DNA from: Roseomonas sp. CECT 9278
Lineage (GTDB): Bacteria > Pseudomonadota > Alphaproteobacteria > Acetobacterales > Acetobacteraceae
Direction: 5' to 3'
Length of the DNA: 64,000 bases
NCBI RefSeq assembly: GCF_918698155.1
Contig: NZ_CAKKLX010000001.1
Coordinates: forward strand, 62,001 to 126,000
This document shows, piece after piece, positions 9,199 to 17,081 of this stretch. A program made the position numbers and the translations under genes. The notes below the pieces were generated by a model, which worked only from the letters and a program-made list of their open reading frames with translations, was not told the origin of the DNA and did not search any database. Within the stretch, counting starts at the first letter, position 1; every line of letters starts with the position of its first letter.

Positions 9199-10407
9199 AT
9201 GATGCCTACGAAGACCGCCGAAGATTATCTAGCTGCGCTGGCTGAAGAACTCACAATCAGCGAGACGCGATATGATGAGGCGTGCCGCAGCTACGCGTCT
9301 CTGGGCGAGTGGCTGAACCGACCGGATTCTGATGTTCTTGAATATGATCCGCAGATCTATGTTCAGGGCTCCTTTCGCCTGGGCACCGCCATCCGCCCCC
9401 TGAGCGACGAGGAGGAGTACGATGTCGACTCGGTCTGTGTGCTCCGTAGCCTAGGCACGAGGGGGCTTAGTCAGAAGCAGCTGAAGACGCTCGTGGGCGA
9501 TGAGATCAAGGCCTACCGCCGCGCCCAGAACATGGTGAAGCCCGTCCGCGAGGGGCGTCGGTGCTGGGTGCTCTCCTATGCCGATGGCGCCATGTTCCAC
9601 ATGGATATCGTGCCGGCCGTTCCCAACGCTGCGCGGCAGCGCCTAATGCTGGAGGCACGTGGCCTCGACCTCCGGTGGTCGGACACGGCCATCGTCATCA
9701 CGGACATCCGTTCGCCTGTGTATGAGTACATCTCGGACGACTGGCAGCGGTCAAATCCAAAAGGCTACGCCGAGTGGTTCAGACTACGGATGGGCTCGGT
9801 GTTCGAGCGGCGCAGGCGCGCTCTCGCCGAAGCTATCAAGGCTAGTGTCGAGGACATCCCCGACTATCGCGTGAGGACCCCTCTCCAGTCCGCTATCATG
9901 ATTCTGAAGCGGCACCGCGACGGTATGTTTGCCAACCGGTACGACGAGCGCCCGATCTCCGTCATCATCACTACCCTCGCCGCCCATGCGTACAATGGCG
10001 AGGAGAAGATCGCGGATGCACTATACTCGATACTCACGCGCATGGATCAGTTCATCGAGCACGACGGACAACGGTGCATAATCCGCAACCCGTCCGACCC
10101 GCTCGAGAACTTTGCGGATAAGTGGCCCCAGCATCCCGAACGGCAGCGGGCGTTCTTCCAGTGGTTGGCGCAGGCCCGCCTCGACTTCAGCGAACTCGCC
10201 CGGCAAGTCGACCGCCGCCGGCTCATCGAGAGTGTCCAGCCCCGCATGGGTGCCGTGGCGGACAGGGCCGCCGCCCGCCTCGGGCCACCGCCTGGAAGCA
10301 TGCTGCGTCCCCCCACCGCGCCAGCGGCGGTTGGCGCTGCCGCGTCGAGCGCCCCCGCCTTTCCGAACACCCGGCGTGAACCGACTTCGCCCAAGGGCTT
10401 CGCTTGA
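9199..10407 (+). CDS. CBASS cyclic-oligonucleotide synthase (CD-NTase)
   Basis: 402 residues from ATG 9199 (a second ATG follows at 9202). The nucleotidyltransferase core shows QGSFRLGTAIRPL (Gly57-Ser58) with EYDVDSVCVL (Asp75, Asp77) and the third carboxylate in HMDIVPA (Asp136), so the catalytic triad is intact. The order of genes and the QGSFRLGTAI style suggest a CdnD-like clade; this is an inference. On phage infection such enzymes make cyclic di- or trinucleotides. The C-terminal tail is Pro/Ala-rich and ends GFA; in type II systems the last residue is conjugated by Cap2. Its stop overlaps the next start. Confidence 0.9.
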   Translation: MMPTKTAEDYLAALAEELTISETRYDEACRSYASLGEWLNRPDSDVLEYDPQIYVQGSFRLGTAIRPLSDEEEYDVDSVCVLRSLGTRGLSQKQLKTLVGDEIKAYRRAQNMVKPVREGRRCWVLSYADGAMFHMDIVPAVPNAARQRLMLEARGLDLRWSDTAIVITDIRSPVYEYISDDWQRSNPKGYAEWFRLRMGSVFERRRRALAEAIKASVEDIPDYRVRTPLQSAIMILKRHRDGMFANRYDERPISVIITTLAAHAYNGEEKIADALYSILTRMDQFIEHDGQRCIIRNPSDPLENFADKWPQHPERQRAFFQWLAQARLDFSELARQVDRRRLIESVQPRMGAVADRAAARLGPPPGSMLRPPTAPAAVGAAASSAPAFPNTRREPTSPKGFA

Positions 10408-12122
10408 TCTGGTGGGCAGACCAGCCCACTAGGGCGCAATCTGAGCGCAATGCTATCGGGCATCTCGCCAGCCGCAACGAATGGCTCGTGAACGTAACCT
10501 GGCGCCTGGCGGCGAATCTACAGCTCGCCGCGGATATCGACATCGAGATCGATGGGCGAATGATTCCTTTGACACTAATCTATCCGGATTATTTCCCCGA
10601 CACGCCACCCTCTGTCCTTCCACGCGACGGCGTACGCCTATCCGGTCACCAATATGGTGCGGCGGGGGAACTGTGTCTGGAGTATCGCCCTGACAACTGG
10701 ACGCCCGGCATCACGGGCGCGATGATGATAGAGAGCGCGTATCGCTTGCTCACGTTCGAGCGGGAGACCGGGCAGCCAGCTCCGTCCGACCATCGGGACC
10801 TGCCGTCGCAGCGGTCGCGTAGCGCAAGCCTGCGGTTCCTCTATTCCCGCGAGTCCTGGGCGGGCATGTCGATGGTCGAGGAGGGGCAGAGCGCCGGTGC
10901 AGAGCTCCAGGAGCACGACGCCGCCGGCTTCTACGTCGCGCAACTGTCGCACATCGGACCTGCCGACGAGCCAGTCTGGTCGGAACCAAGGAAGCGGGGC
11001 GGCGACCCACGCAAGCTTCGGGCGGTGATCGTCCGCCTACCCGCTGGGGCTAGCCGCAGGTGCAAGAACTTCAACGAACTCGAGCTATTACTCCAGACGC
11101 ACGGTTTCGCCACTCTGGCCAAGGATCTGTCAAACGCCTCCGACTGGGTCGGCGTCATCTTATTCGATGGCAGCAATCTTCATGTTCCAATGTTGTTCGG
11201 CGGAAGCGGGTCGCGTTCGCTAATCAGCTACGACGCCGTGTTCGCCGAGATCGATGGCGTACGCCTGGATCCTGAGTATGCGATGCTGCGCGGGGCCAAG
11301 GTCGCGGTTGTCGGATGCGGATCGGTCGGCTCGAAGGTCGCCGTCCAGCTTGCCCGATCCGGTGTGGGCAGCTTCGTGCTGGTCGATGGCGACGTGTTAG
11401 CCTCGGGGAACTTGGTACGCAACGAGCTAGACTGGCGAGCCGTCGGAATCCACAAGGCCCCGGCGCTCGGCGCACGGCTCAAGGAGGTCAGCTCGGACTG
11501 CGCTGTCACCACCCGAACGACCGTCATGGGCGGCCAGGAGAGCGGCGGGACGATCTCGGCGACGATGAGCGCCATCGAGGAATGCCATCTTATCATCGAC
11601 GCGACGGCAGACGCTGGCGTGTTCAATCTCTGCGCGGCCATCGCACGACGGGCGGAGAGGGCGATGTGCTGGGCGCAGGTGTTTGGCGGAGGTGCCGGCG
11701 GCGTCGTCGTTAGGCTGAGGCCCAAGGTCGACCCCACCCCGCTCACCGCCCGGCAGCGCATCGAGGCCTGGTACGCGGAGCAGGGGGTAGAGTGGCCCGA
11801 CAACGGGTCCTCGCAGCCCTATGCCGAGACCAGCGGTGCGGGAGTACCGCTCATTGCAGATGATGCCGACGTCTCAGTCATCGCCTCGCATTTGTCGCGC
11901 CTCGCCATCGACCTTCTCGCGCGCCCGGGCGCGACGATCTTCCCTTACTCCGCCTATTTGATCGGTCTCGCCGAGAGGTGGATCTTCACCGCTCCGTTCG
12001 ACGTGCGCCCGATAGATCTTGGCGAAAGCGACGCGTGGACCGCGGAACCAAAGCCCGGCGACGTTGATGCGCTCAAGCAGCTGCTGGCCGATCTACTTCC
12101 GCGAGAGATCGATGCGGGTTGA
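10404..12122 (+). CDS. cap2: Cap2: fused E2-E1 ubiquitin-like transferase
   Basis: 572 residues starting at a TTG (10404) that overlaps the CD-NTase stop (TTGA), giving coupled translation. Residues 1-130 are E2-like with probable active cysteine Cys91 in GELCLEYRPDNW. Residues 290-570 are a ThiF/E1 adenylation domain with VVGCGSVGSKV (GxGxxG at 304-309) and VLVDGDVLASGNLVRN. In the family it joins the CD-NTase C-terminus to a target and primes it. The loop where related E1 enzymes carry a cysteine before a Pro reads TSGAGVPLIADD with Ala at about 479, so the E1 thioester residue may be missing or elsewhere (for example Cys422). Confidence 0.88.
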   Translation: MIWWADQPTRAQSERNAIGHLASRNEWLVNVTWRLAANLQLAADIDIEIDGRMIPLTLIYPDYFPDTPPSVLPRDGVRLSGHQYGAAGELCLEYRPDNWTPGITGAMMIESAYRLLTFERETGQPAPSDHRDLPSQRSRSASLRFLYSRESWAGMSMVEEGQSAGAELQEHDAAGFYVAQLSHIGPADEPVWSEPRKRGGDPRKLRAVIVRLPAGASRRCKNFNELELLLQTHGFATLAKDLSNASDWVGVILFDGSNLHVPMLFGGSGSRSLISYDAVFAEIDGVRLDPEYAMLRGAKVAVVGCGSVGSKVAVQLARSGVGSFVLVDGDVLASGNLVRNELDWRAVGIHKAPALGARLKEVSSDCAVTTRTTVMGGQESGGTISATMSAIEECHLIIDATADAGVFNLCAAIARRAERAMCWAQVFGGGAGGVVVRLRPKVDPTPLTARQRIEAWYAEQGVEWPDNGSSQPYAETSGAGVPLIADDADVSVIASHLSRLAIDLLARPGATIFPYSAYLIGLAERWIFTAPFDVRPIDLGESDAWTAEPKPGDVDALKQLLADLLPREIDAG

Positions 12123-12570
12123 GATCTCAGGGGAAGTGCGGGCAAGGCTGCGGCGGGCATTGCGTGCTGCCGGCCGCCGGGAGATTGGCGGTGTGCTCAT
12201 GGGCGAGCAGATCGAACCCGGCCACTTTCGCGTGGTCGACCTGTCGATCGACAAGGATACCGGTGGCCGCGCCCATTTCGTCCGCAGTCCCGAGGCGCAT
12301 GCTGACGCGCTGGACGCGTTCTTCCAGCGCACCGGCAACGAATACGGCAGATTCAACTATCTCGGCGAGTGGCATTCGCACCCCGGTTTTCCGGTGATGC
12401 CGAGTGTCCAGGATGCCGCGTCGATGGACGAGCTCGTCCATGGCGAACGGGGCATCGACTTTGCCGTCCTTCTGATCGTCAGGCTGCACTGGTGGTGGAC
12501 GATCGTCAGCTCTTGCACGCTATTCCGCAGAGACCTCCGTCCCTCACCCGTCAAGATATTGGAAGAATGA
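12112..12570 (+). CDS. cap3: Cap3: JAB/JAMM isopeptidase
   Basis: 152 residues from ATG 12112, overlapping the end of cap2 by 11 bases. The metalloprotease motif is complete: Glu24 in REIGGVLMGE, His88 and His90 in GEWHSHPGFP, Ser98 and Asp101 in PSVQDAASM. In type II CBASS this zinc enzyme removes the CD-NTase from its conjugates and so tunes the system. The start is chosen because MRVEISGEVRARL matches the beginning of JAB domains and leaves a natural overlap. The C-terminus WWWTIVSSCTLFRRD is hydrophobic but too short for a clear membrane helix. Confidence 0.9.
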   Translation: MRVEISGEVRARLRRALRAAGRREIGGVLMGEQIEPGHFRVVDLSIDKDTGGRAHFVRSPEAHADALDAFFQRTGNEYGRFNYLGEWHSHPGFPVMPSVQDAASMDELVHGERGIDFAVLLIVRLHWWWTIVSSCTLFRRDLRPSPVKILEE

Positions 12571-13667
12571 ACTTGCTCAGCTACTTCGTTCGCTCGTTCA
12601 TCGACTGGGTCTTCAGGCGTCGGTCTGTCGGCGTCACGCTCATTAAGCTAGGTCTTCCGCTCTTCGGCCTGGTGCTATTGGGTCTAACCATCGGCGTGAC
12701 CATCCCCACAGCAAATGGTCCCTTGGTCTTCAGCTGGGACACGTCCAGTGGCGGCTCGGCCGCGCTGAGCTGGGGCGTATTCCTTATCGCCACTCTCGTC
12801 GTCCTGCTCGGGGTGGCACTGATTGCCCGCGACATCCGCCTGGAAAGTCGGAACAAGGTTATAGTCATAGAAGCGCGAGGACTGCGGGACTGGCAAGGTG
12901 AACCGTTAGTCAAGGCCGTGCCGACCTCGATCAAGGGACGGCGCGAGCAGGTGATGCTCGACGTTCGACAGGGCATTGTTGACGGTCAGATTGTAAGCCC
13001 CGATGTGGCAATGCGCCGCCTCTCGGGTCTGCGAGATGACATTGCACGGCGCTGCGACGGCCTCGATCGTACAGATGTATCGTTCGTTCTTGGCGGCCTA
13101 GCACCCGTGCCGCTGCTCTTCCTACTCGGCGTGATTGTCGACGACGAATCCCGCACGCTCATCATGGACTGGGATCGCAAACGGCATGTCTGGCGCCCGC
13201 TGGACGAGCAGGACGATCGCAAGCGCTTCTCCATCTCTGGCCTCGACGTAGTGACTGCGGGAACGCCGCGCGCCGCTCTTTGCATATCCGCGTCCTATGA
13301 CGTGCTCGAAGTGGATGTGCGGCTAGTTGAACCCTCCGTCCCGATTGTCAGAATGGATCTCGAGGATCGCACGACAGCTTCGCACTGGTCGGAGGAGAAG
13401 CAGCAGCAGTTGGCGCAGCAGTTTATCGACACGGTGATGGCGTTAGCTCGCCAGGGGGTCACCGAGATCTCCCTGTTCTTGGCTGCTCCGGCGAGCGTTT
13501 CGCTTCGCTTTGGCACGTTGTACGATAAGCGCAATCTGCCGAGTGTGATGGTGAACCAGTACGAGCAGGCTGATCCAAAGAAGTTTCCCTGGGCGATACG
13601 GATGCCAGTCGCCGGACTGGCGCAGGCCGAATTAGAACAGCGCTGTAAGCAAGCCAAAATTCACTAG
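12567..13667 (+). CDS. CBASS effector with two transmembrane helices and SAVED domain (Cap14-like)
   Basis: 366 residues from ATG 12567, overlapping the cap3 stop (ATGA). Two membrane helices are visible at about 24-45 (LIKLGLPLFGLVLLGLTIGV) and 66-88 (ALSWGVFLIATLVVLLGVAL). The remainder fits a SAVED ligand-binding domain, ending with EISLFLAAPASVSLRFGTLY, the conserved tail that packs the nucleotide pocket. SAVED domains recognise cyclic oligonucleotides; linked to a 2TM unit they are thought to form membrane pores or disrupt the inner membrane, causing abortive infection. It has no endonuclease domain, unlike Cap4. Confidence 0.85.
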   Translation: MNLLSYFVRSFIDWVFRRRSVGVTLIKLGLPLFGLVLLGLTIGVTIPTANGPLVFSWDTSSGGSAALSWGVFLIATLVVLLGVALIARDIRLESRNKVIVIEARGLRDWQGEPLVKAVPTSIKGRREQVMLDVRQGIVDGQIVSPDVAMRRLSGLRDDIARRCDGLDRTDVSFVLGGLAPVPLLFLLGVIVDDESRTLIMDWDRKRHVWRPLDEQDDRKRFSISGLDVVTAGTPRAALCISASYDVLEVDVRLVEPSVPIVRMDLEDRTTASHWSEEKQQQLAQQFIDTVMALARQGVTEISLFLAAPASVSLRFGTLYDKRNLPSVMVNQYEQADPKKFPWAIRMPVAGLAQAELEQRCKQAKIH

Positions 13668-13727
13668 GACTGCAAAAGAAATTCCCAGGATCGTCCTTTC
13701 ACAGCAGATTCGACGCTTCAGCCTTGT

Positions 13728-13946
13728 GTGGCTGCCGTTGAAGCGATTTGGGCGCGGGGGGAGTATCGGTATGCGGCTGATCTTGGGGGCATATACGGCC
13801 ACTACCTGCGCGACATCACGGAAAACGCAGCACGTGAGACCGAGGAGGTATTTGCTGCTGTCGCCTATGCGGGCGCCGTCACTGCACCGGGCGCGATGGC
13901 GGTGAGATCACGAACGAGCCCGCCGAGCCCACACAGCCTTAGCTGA
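13728..13946 (+). pseudogene. Chimeric fragment, possible truncated gene
   Basis: The first ~50 codons (MAAVEAIWARGEYRYAADLG, then GIYGHYLRDITENAARETEE) look like a real protein segment of mixed composition, but I do not recognise the family. After AVAYAG the frame runs antisense through the recombinase relic and ends within 20 codons. No ribosome site is evident. Most likely a broken gene fused to recombinase DNA. Confidence 0.35.
13889..13930 (-). pseudogene. Relic of a serine-recombinase 3' end
   Basis: On the reverse strand 42 bp encode GLGGLVRDLTAIAP, nearly the C-terminus of the intact recombinase (GLGGLVRDLTAIS). The two DNA stretches (13889-13930 and 17102-17143) differ at 4 positions and lie in the same orientation, so they form a direct repeat around the restriction-modification genes. 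Confidence 0.7.
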
Positions 13947-14023
13947 TTGTCTGCACCGGCTGGGCCATTCTCGCTCATGCACACTTCAGTATGATGTACC
14001 CATCATCACGCTGGGGCGGGTAC

Positions 14024-15025
14024 ATGGCACTACACGACAAGGTTGCTGCGCTGCGTGCAGAGCGCCTCAAGCATGGAGGAGATGCGGTACCAGCGCGACT
14101 GCACGGCGTCGACAAGGCGAGGATCGTCCAGGTCCTTGCACGCATCGACCTCGGTACCAACGCAGATTTGGTCGATGGTGTCTTTGCCCTGCTCGACGAT
14201 CAGACGGAGAGCTGGTTCGCGCGTCCGCCCACTGGTGCTCGCTTCTGCGACGGAGCAACAACGGCGCACCTAGCTTGCCATGTTGGCATTTTGCAACGTG
14301 GGAGCGGGAAGCTCGACCGTGAAGGGCGGGATTACTGGATCAAGCCACTTCGGGAGCTTGGAGGCATCGAGGCGGTCACGCTGGTGGACGGCGAGTTCGT
14401 CGCTGGGCACGTGATCGCGAAGTCGGGCAACTCCTGCTATCGCCTCGATGAAAGCTTAAAAGCGGTGCTGATGGCACCCGATGCCGAGTGGCCCGACCTT
14501 CTCGTCCAGTGGGTTAGCAAAGATGCGGCACGTGCCCGCCGCGAGTTCCAAGCACAGGCGGCAGAAGCGGCCCGGCAGCTTGTCGACAGCGGACACAGCG
14601 ACCTCATCCAGGCATCCATCAATGTCTACGCTTCACGCTTCCTGCCTGGCTATCAGGTCATCTATGTCGACGACGGCGACGGCGATCGGATCACGCGTGA
14701 GGATCGTGCCCTCTTCGCGAAAGCCGGAATTGAGCTTCGTCTGGAAGATGGGATGCCCGATGTGCTGCTGTGGAACCCACAGACGGACCGGCTGTGGGTG
14801 ATCGAGGCGGTGACTAGCGACGGTGAAGTTGACTTGCACAAGGTCAATCAACTCCGGCGTGTCGCGGAACGTTCAGGCAAAAAGGGCATTGATTTCACAA
14901 CCACCTACCGGACGTGGAAGGAAGCAGCTGCGAGGCAAGGGACTCATCAGAACATTGCGGTCGGGACCTATGTGTGGATCCAGGCCGATCCGGCGAGGCA
15001 CCTTCTTGTGGGATCGTTCAACTGA
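14024..15025 (+). CDS. BsuBI/PstI-type restriction endonuclease
   Basis: 333 residues from ATG 14024 (MALHDKVAALRAERL); an in-frame ATG at 13991 would add 11 atypical residues. The C-terminal catalytic block MPDVLLWNPQTDRLWVIEAV (Pro-Asp near 245-246, Glu-Ala near 261-262), followed by TSDGEVDLHKVNQLRR, is the signature of the BsuBI/PstI endonuclease family, whose type members cut CTGCAG. The N-terminal part (about 40-230) matches the family's specificity region in length. The gene converges on the methyltransferase gene and overlaps it by 8 bp, as usual for type II pairs. CTGCAG specificity is a family expectation, not read from sequence. Confidence 0.85.
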   Translation: MALHDKVAALRAERLKHGGDAVPARLHGVDKARIVQVLARIDLGTNADLVDGVFALLDDQTESWFARPPTGARFCDGATTAHLACHVGILQRGSGKLDREGRDYWIKPLRELGGIEAVTLVDGEFVAGHVIAKSGNSCYRLDESLKAVLMAPDAEWPDLLVQWVSKDAARARREFQAQAAEAARQLVDSGHSDLIQASINVYASRFLPGYQVIYVDDGDGDRITREDRALFAKAGIELRLEDGMPDVLLWNPQTDRLWVIEAVTSDGEVDLHKVNQLRRVAERSGKKGIDFTTTYRTWKEAAARQGTHQNIAVGTYVWIQADPARHLLVGSFN

Positions 15026-16547
15026 GTAGGGCTTCAACCGCATCATCGATCTGCACCTGCGGCGGTAGCGCGACTCCATAGATCAAGCCCAACTCCGCAA
15101 GCTGCTCCCGCGTCGGATAATGCAGATTGCGAAGGTCGGTCGCATTGACCTGGGTGTGCCCACTGAATTGCCGAAAATACTGATCGACGGCGGTGGAGTT
15201 TAGGAAAAGCGCGAGGCCACGTGCAAAGGCGGGGTCTATCCCCCTGCCCCCGATATGGAAGTAGTTGAGGTGGTTCTCGAAGCCCACATGCTCAGCATCC
15301 ATTCGCGCCGGATCGTAAACTACCGCGACGAGGCGGCGCTTTTCCTCCTTCGAGGTGAACCGCTTGGTCAGAACATAGGTGCCGCGGGGCACAACGAGGT
15401 CGGTGGTTGCCGCGTTGAGAGCGAGCGCATTGTGCTTACGCCCAATAGGCTGGGGCCAAACAACGAATCCCTGCTCGAAGTGTGCAGGGTAGATCAGCGG
15501 CACCGCACCAGGCTCTGGCTCCTTCCTCAGATGATCTCGCGCACGAAAATCAACGACTCGCCCGGTTGAAACCGTCACCCCGAGATCGCGGAGGGTGCAT
15601 GGCAGCGATCGGACACGCTCTGCTAACTCACTGTCTTCGTCCAAGATGGGGAGATGGATATAGAAGTGCGGGTCGCCTGCATGAACGACTTCCCGGAAAG
15701 GGACATTCCGAGTCGTCGGATTGGTGTCCTGGGGGCTGTCACTGAAGGAAAGATTTACGTTTTCGGTCTGTGGCTTGGCCTTTACGACCTTAAAAACGAT
15801 GTTCTCCTGTAAGACATCGTCATCTTGGAAGGCCTTTTTGCGTGACTGGTATAGGTGGATGCGCTCAAGAGCAGATGCACTGAGTAAGTTCTGACGGAAT
15901 TTAGAAAAATATGAACCATTACAAAAACTCCGTGGCGTAATGGCCACCACTTGACCTTCCCGGCTCATCTGTTCGATGGCAAGCGCTACAAAGGCGGTAT
16001 ATAGATTACTTGTCTCGATCCCAACCGTGCGAAGTGCATTCCTAGCTCTCGAGCCACTGTTTAATTTTGCGTAGGGAGGATTGAGAATCGCACAGTTGTA
16101 TTTTTGGTCAGCATTTTTTTCTGCGATCAATGGCTCCGCTGAATGCAATATATAGTCGTCTCGTATGATTTTGAATTTGAATTCTATGCCTGCGCCTTCG
16201 CACTGAGCGGCGCATGCCTTCATGGTGACGGCGAGGCGGTCCGCGAGGCAGGGGTCAACCTCGAACGCAGTTACCGCGATCGAAGCCGGAGGCGACTCCA
16301 GCCTACACGCGCGATCAACGAACGCAGCAGTGAGCATCCCCACTCCCGCTCCAGCATCGAGCAGGCGAACCGCGCGTGGAAGCATGGCAAACAAGCTGGC
16401 CATGAAGGTGGCGACCGGCGCAGGCGTCATAAACTGCCCAAGTTCGCTCCGCCTGCCAGGATCAAGAGAAGGTGACACCTCGAGCCGAAAAAGATCGGCC
16501 TGAAGAACTCCCGAGAGCGCTTCGTCGTGCACTTCGTGGATCAGCAT
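15018..16547 (-). CDS. Adenine-specific DNA methyltransferase (PstI/BsuBI-type partner)
   Basis: 509 residues. The SAM-binding motif I LLDAGAGVGMLTAAF lies at about 62-76 and the catalytic NPPY at 156-159 (AILNPPYAKLNSG). A target-recognition region follows, ending HTQVNATDLRNLHYPTREQL. This is a gamma-class N6-adenine methyltransferase, which protects host DNA from the adjacent endonuclease. The middle of the gene (about 15780-16200) is clearly lower in GC than the phage genes, a sign of separate transfer. The start at 16547 (MLIHEVHDEALSGVLQADLF) is typical of the family. Confidence 0.88.
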   Translation of the reverse strand: MLIHEVHDEALSGVLQADLFRLEVSPSLDPGRRSELGQFMTPAPVATFMASLFAMLPRAVRLLDAGAGVGMLTAAFVDRACRLESPPASIAVTAFEVDPCLADRLAVTMKACAAQCEGAGIEFKFKIIRDDYILHSAEPLIAEKNADQKYNCAILNPPYAKLNSGSRARNALRTVGIETSNLYTAFVALAIEQMSREGQVVAITPRSFCNGSYFSKFRQNLLSASALERIHLYQSRKKAFQDDDVLQENIVFKVVKAKPQTENVNLSFSDSPQDTNPTTRNVPFREVVHAGDPHFYIHLPILDEDSELAERVRSLPCTLRDLGVTVSTGRVVDFRARDHLRKEPEPGAVPLIYPAHFEQGFVVWPQPIGRKHNALALNAATTDLVVPRGTYVLTKRFTSKEEKRRLVAVVYDPARMDAEHVGFENHLNYFHIGGRGIDPAFARGLALFLNSTAVDQYFRQFSGHTQVNATDLRNLHYPTREQLAELGLIYGVALPPQVQIDDAVEALLS

Positions 16548-16652
16548 TTGGCAGCTATGGGCATTCGATTCTCCTGGACCCAGATAGCATTTTCGTGGGG
16601 CATCTCGTAGCGAGTGTTTCCTGTCGCTGGACTAGCATATTGCCGCCCGTCG

Positions 16653-17081
16653 TTATCGACCCGCTTCGGGCCGACCAGCACAGGGTCCGTTTAACTCCGC
16701 CAGGCCAACGGCCGCACGTTGTTCATCCCAACCGAACGCTGTAGGGCCTGCAAGCACAGCGAGGGACAGGCTGCCCCGTTGCTGCCCGTCGAGAATAGCC
16801 GACACGATGTCCGGCGCCAGCAGCGTCAGCCGTAGCAGGCCGCCCAGGTAGCCACGCTCAATTCGCTCTGCCTGTGCCATCTCGGTGATGGTCGCGTAGC
16901 GCCCCTCGTCCAGCATCCGCTGGTACCGGAACGCCCTGGCCAGCGCCTTCACCAGCGTGGGGTCGGCCCGCGTTGTCACCGCCGCCACGCCATCGGTAAT
17001 CGGGGTCACGACGGTTTTCCGCCCTGGCCGGTGGCGGATGGCCAGCGGCACCCGGACAGTGATGCTGGTCGCGGCCGTCAT
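16653..17081 (-). CDS. Small conserved partner of the serine recombinase
   Basis: 142 residues from the ATG at 17081, which overlaps the recombinase stop (ATGA). The motif HRPGRKTVVTPITDGVAA, then LVKALARAFRYQRMLDEGRY and ERGYLGGLLRLTLLAPDIV, is a recurring companion of recombinase-DUF2924 cassettes in alphaproteobacteria. It probably has a DNA-binding or ParB-like helical role, but the function is unknown. The last ~25 residues (AFGWDEQRAAVGLAELNG onward) depart from the usual ending, so the 3' end may have been altered by the adjoining insertion. Confidence 0.7.
   Translation of the reverse strand: MTAATSITVRVPLAIRHRPGRKTVVTPITDGVAAVTTRADPTLVKALARAFRYQRMLDEGRYATITEMAQAERIERGYLGGLLRLTLLAPDIVSAILDGQQRGSLSLAVLAGPTAFGWDEQRAAVGLAELNGPCAGRPEAGR

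Larger units (their letters stand above)
13668..13990. other. Scrambled junction downstream of CBASS
   Basis: This interval holds no intact gene. It contains a short open frame of unknown origin (13728-13946) whose 3' part is antisense to a fragment of a serine-recombinase gene end (13889-13930). The mixture suggests that at least one recombination event joined unrelated pieces here, just before the restriction-modification pair. Confidence 0.5.
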
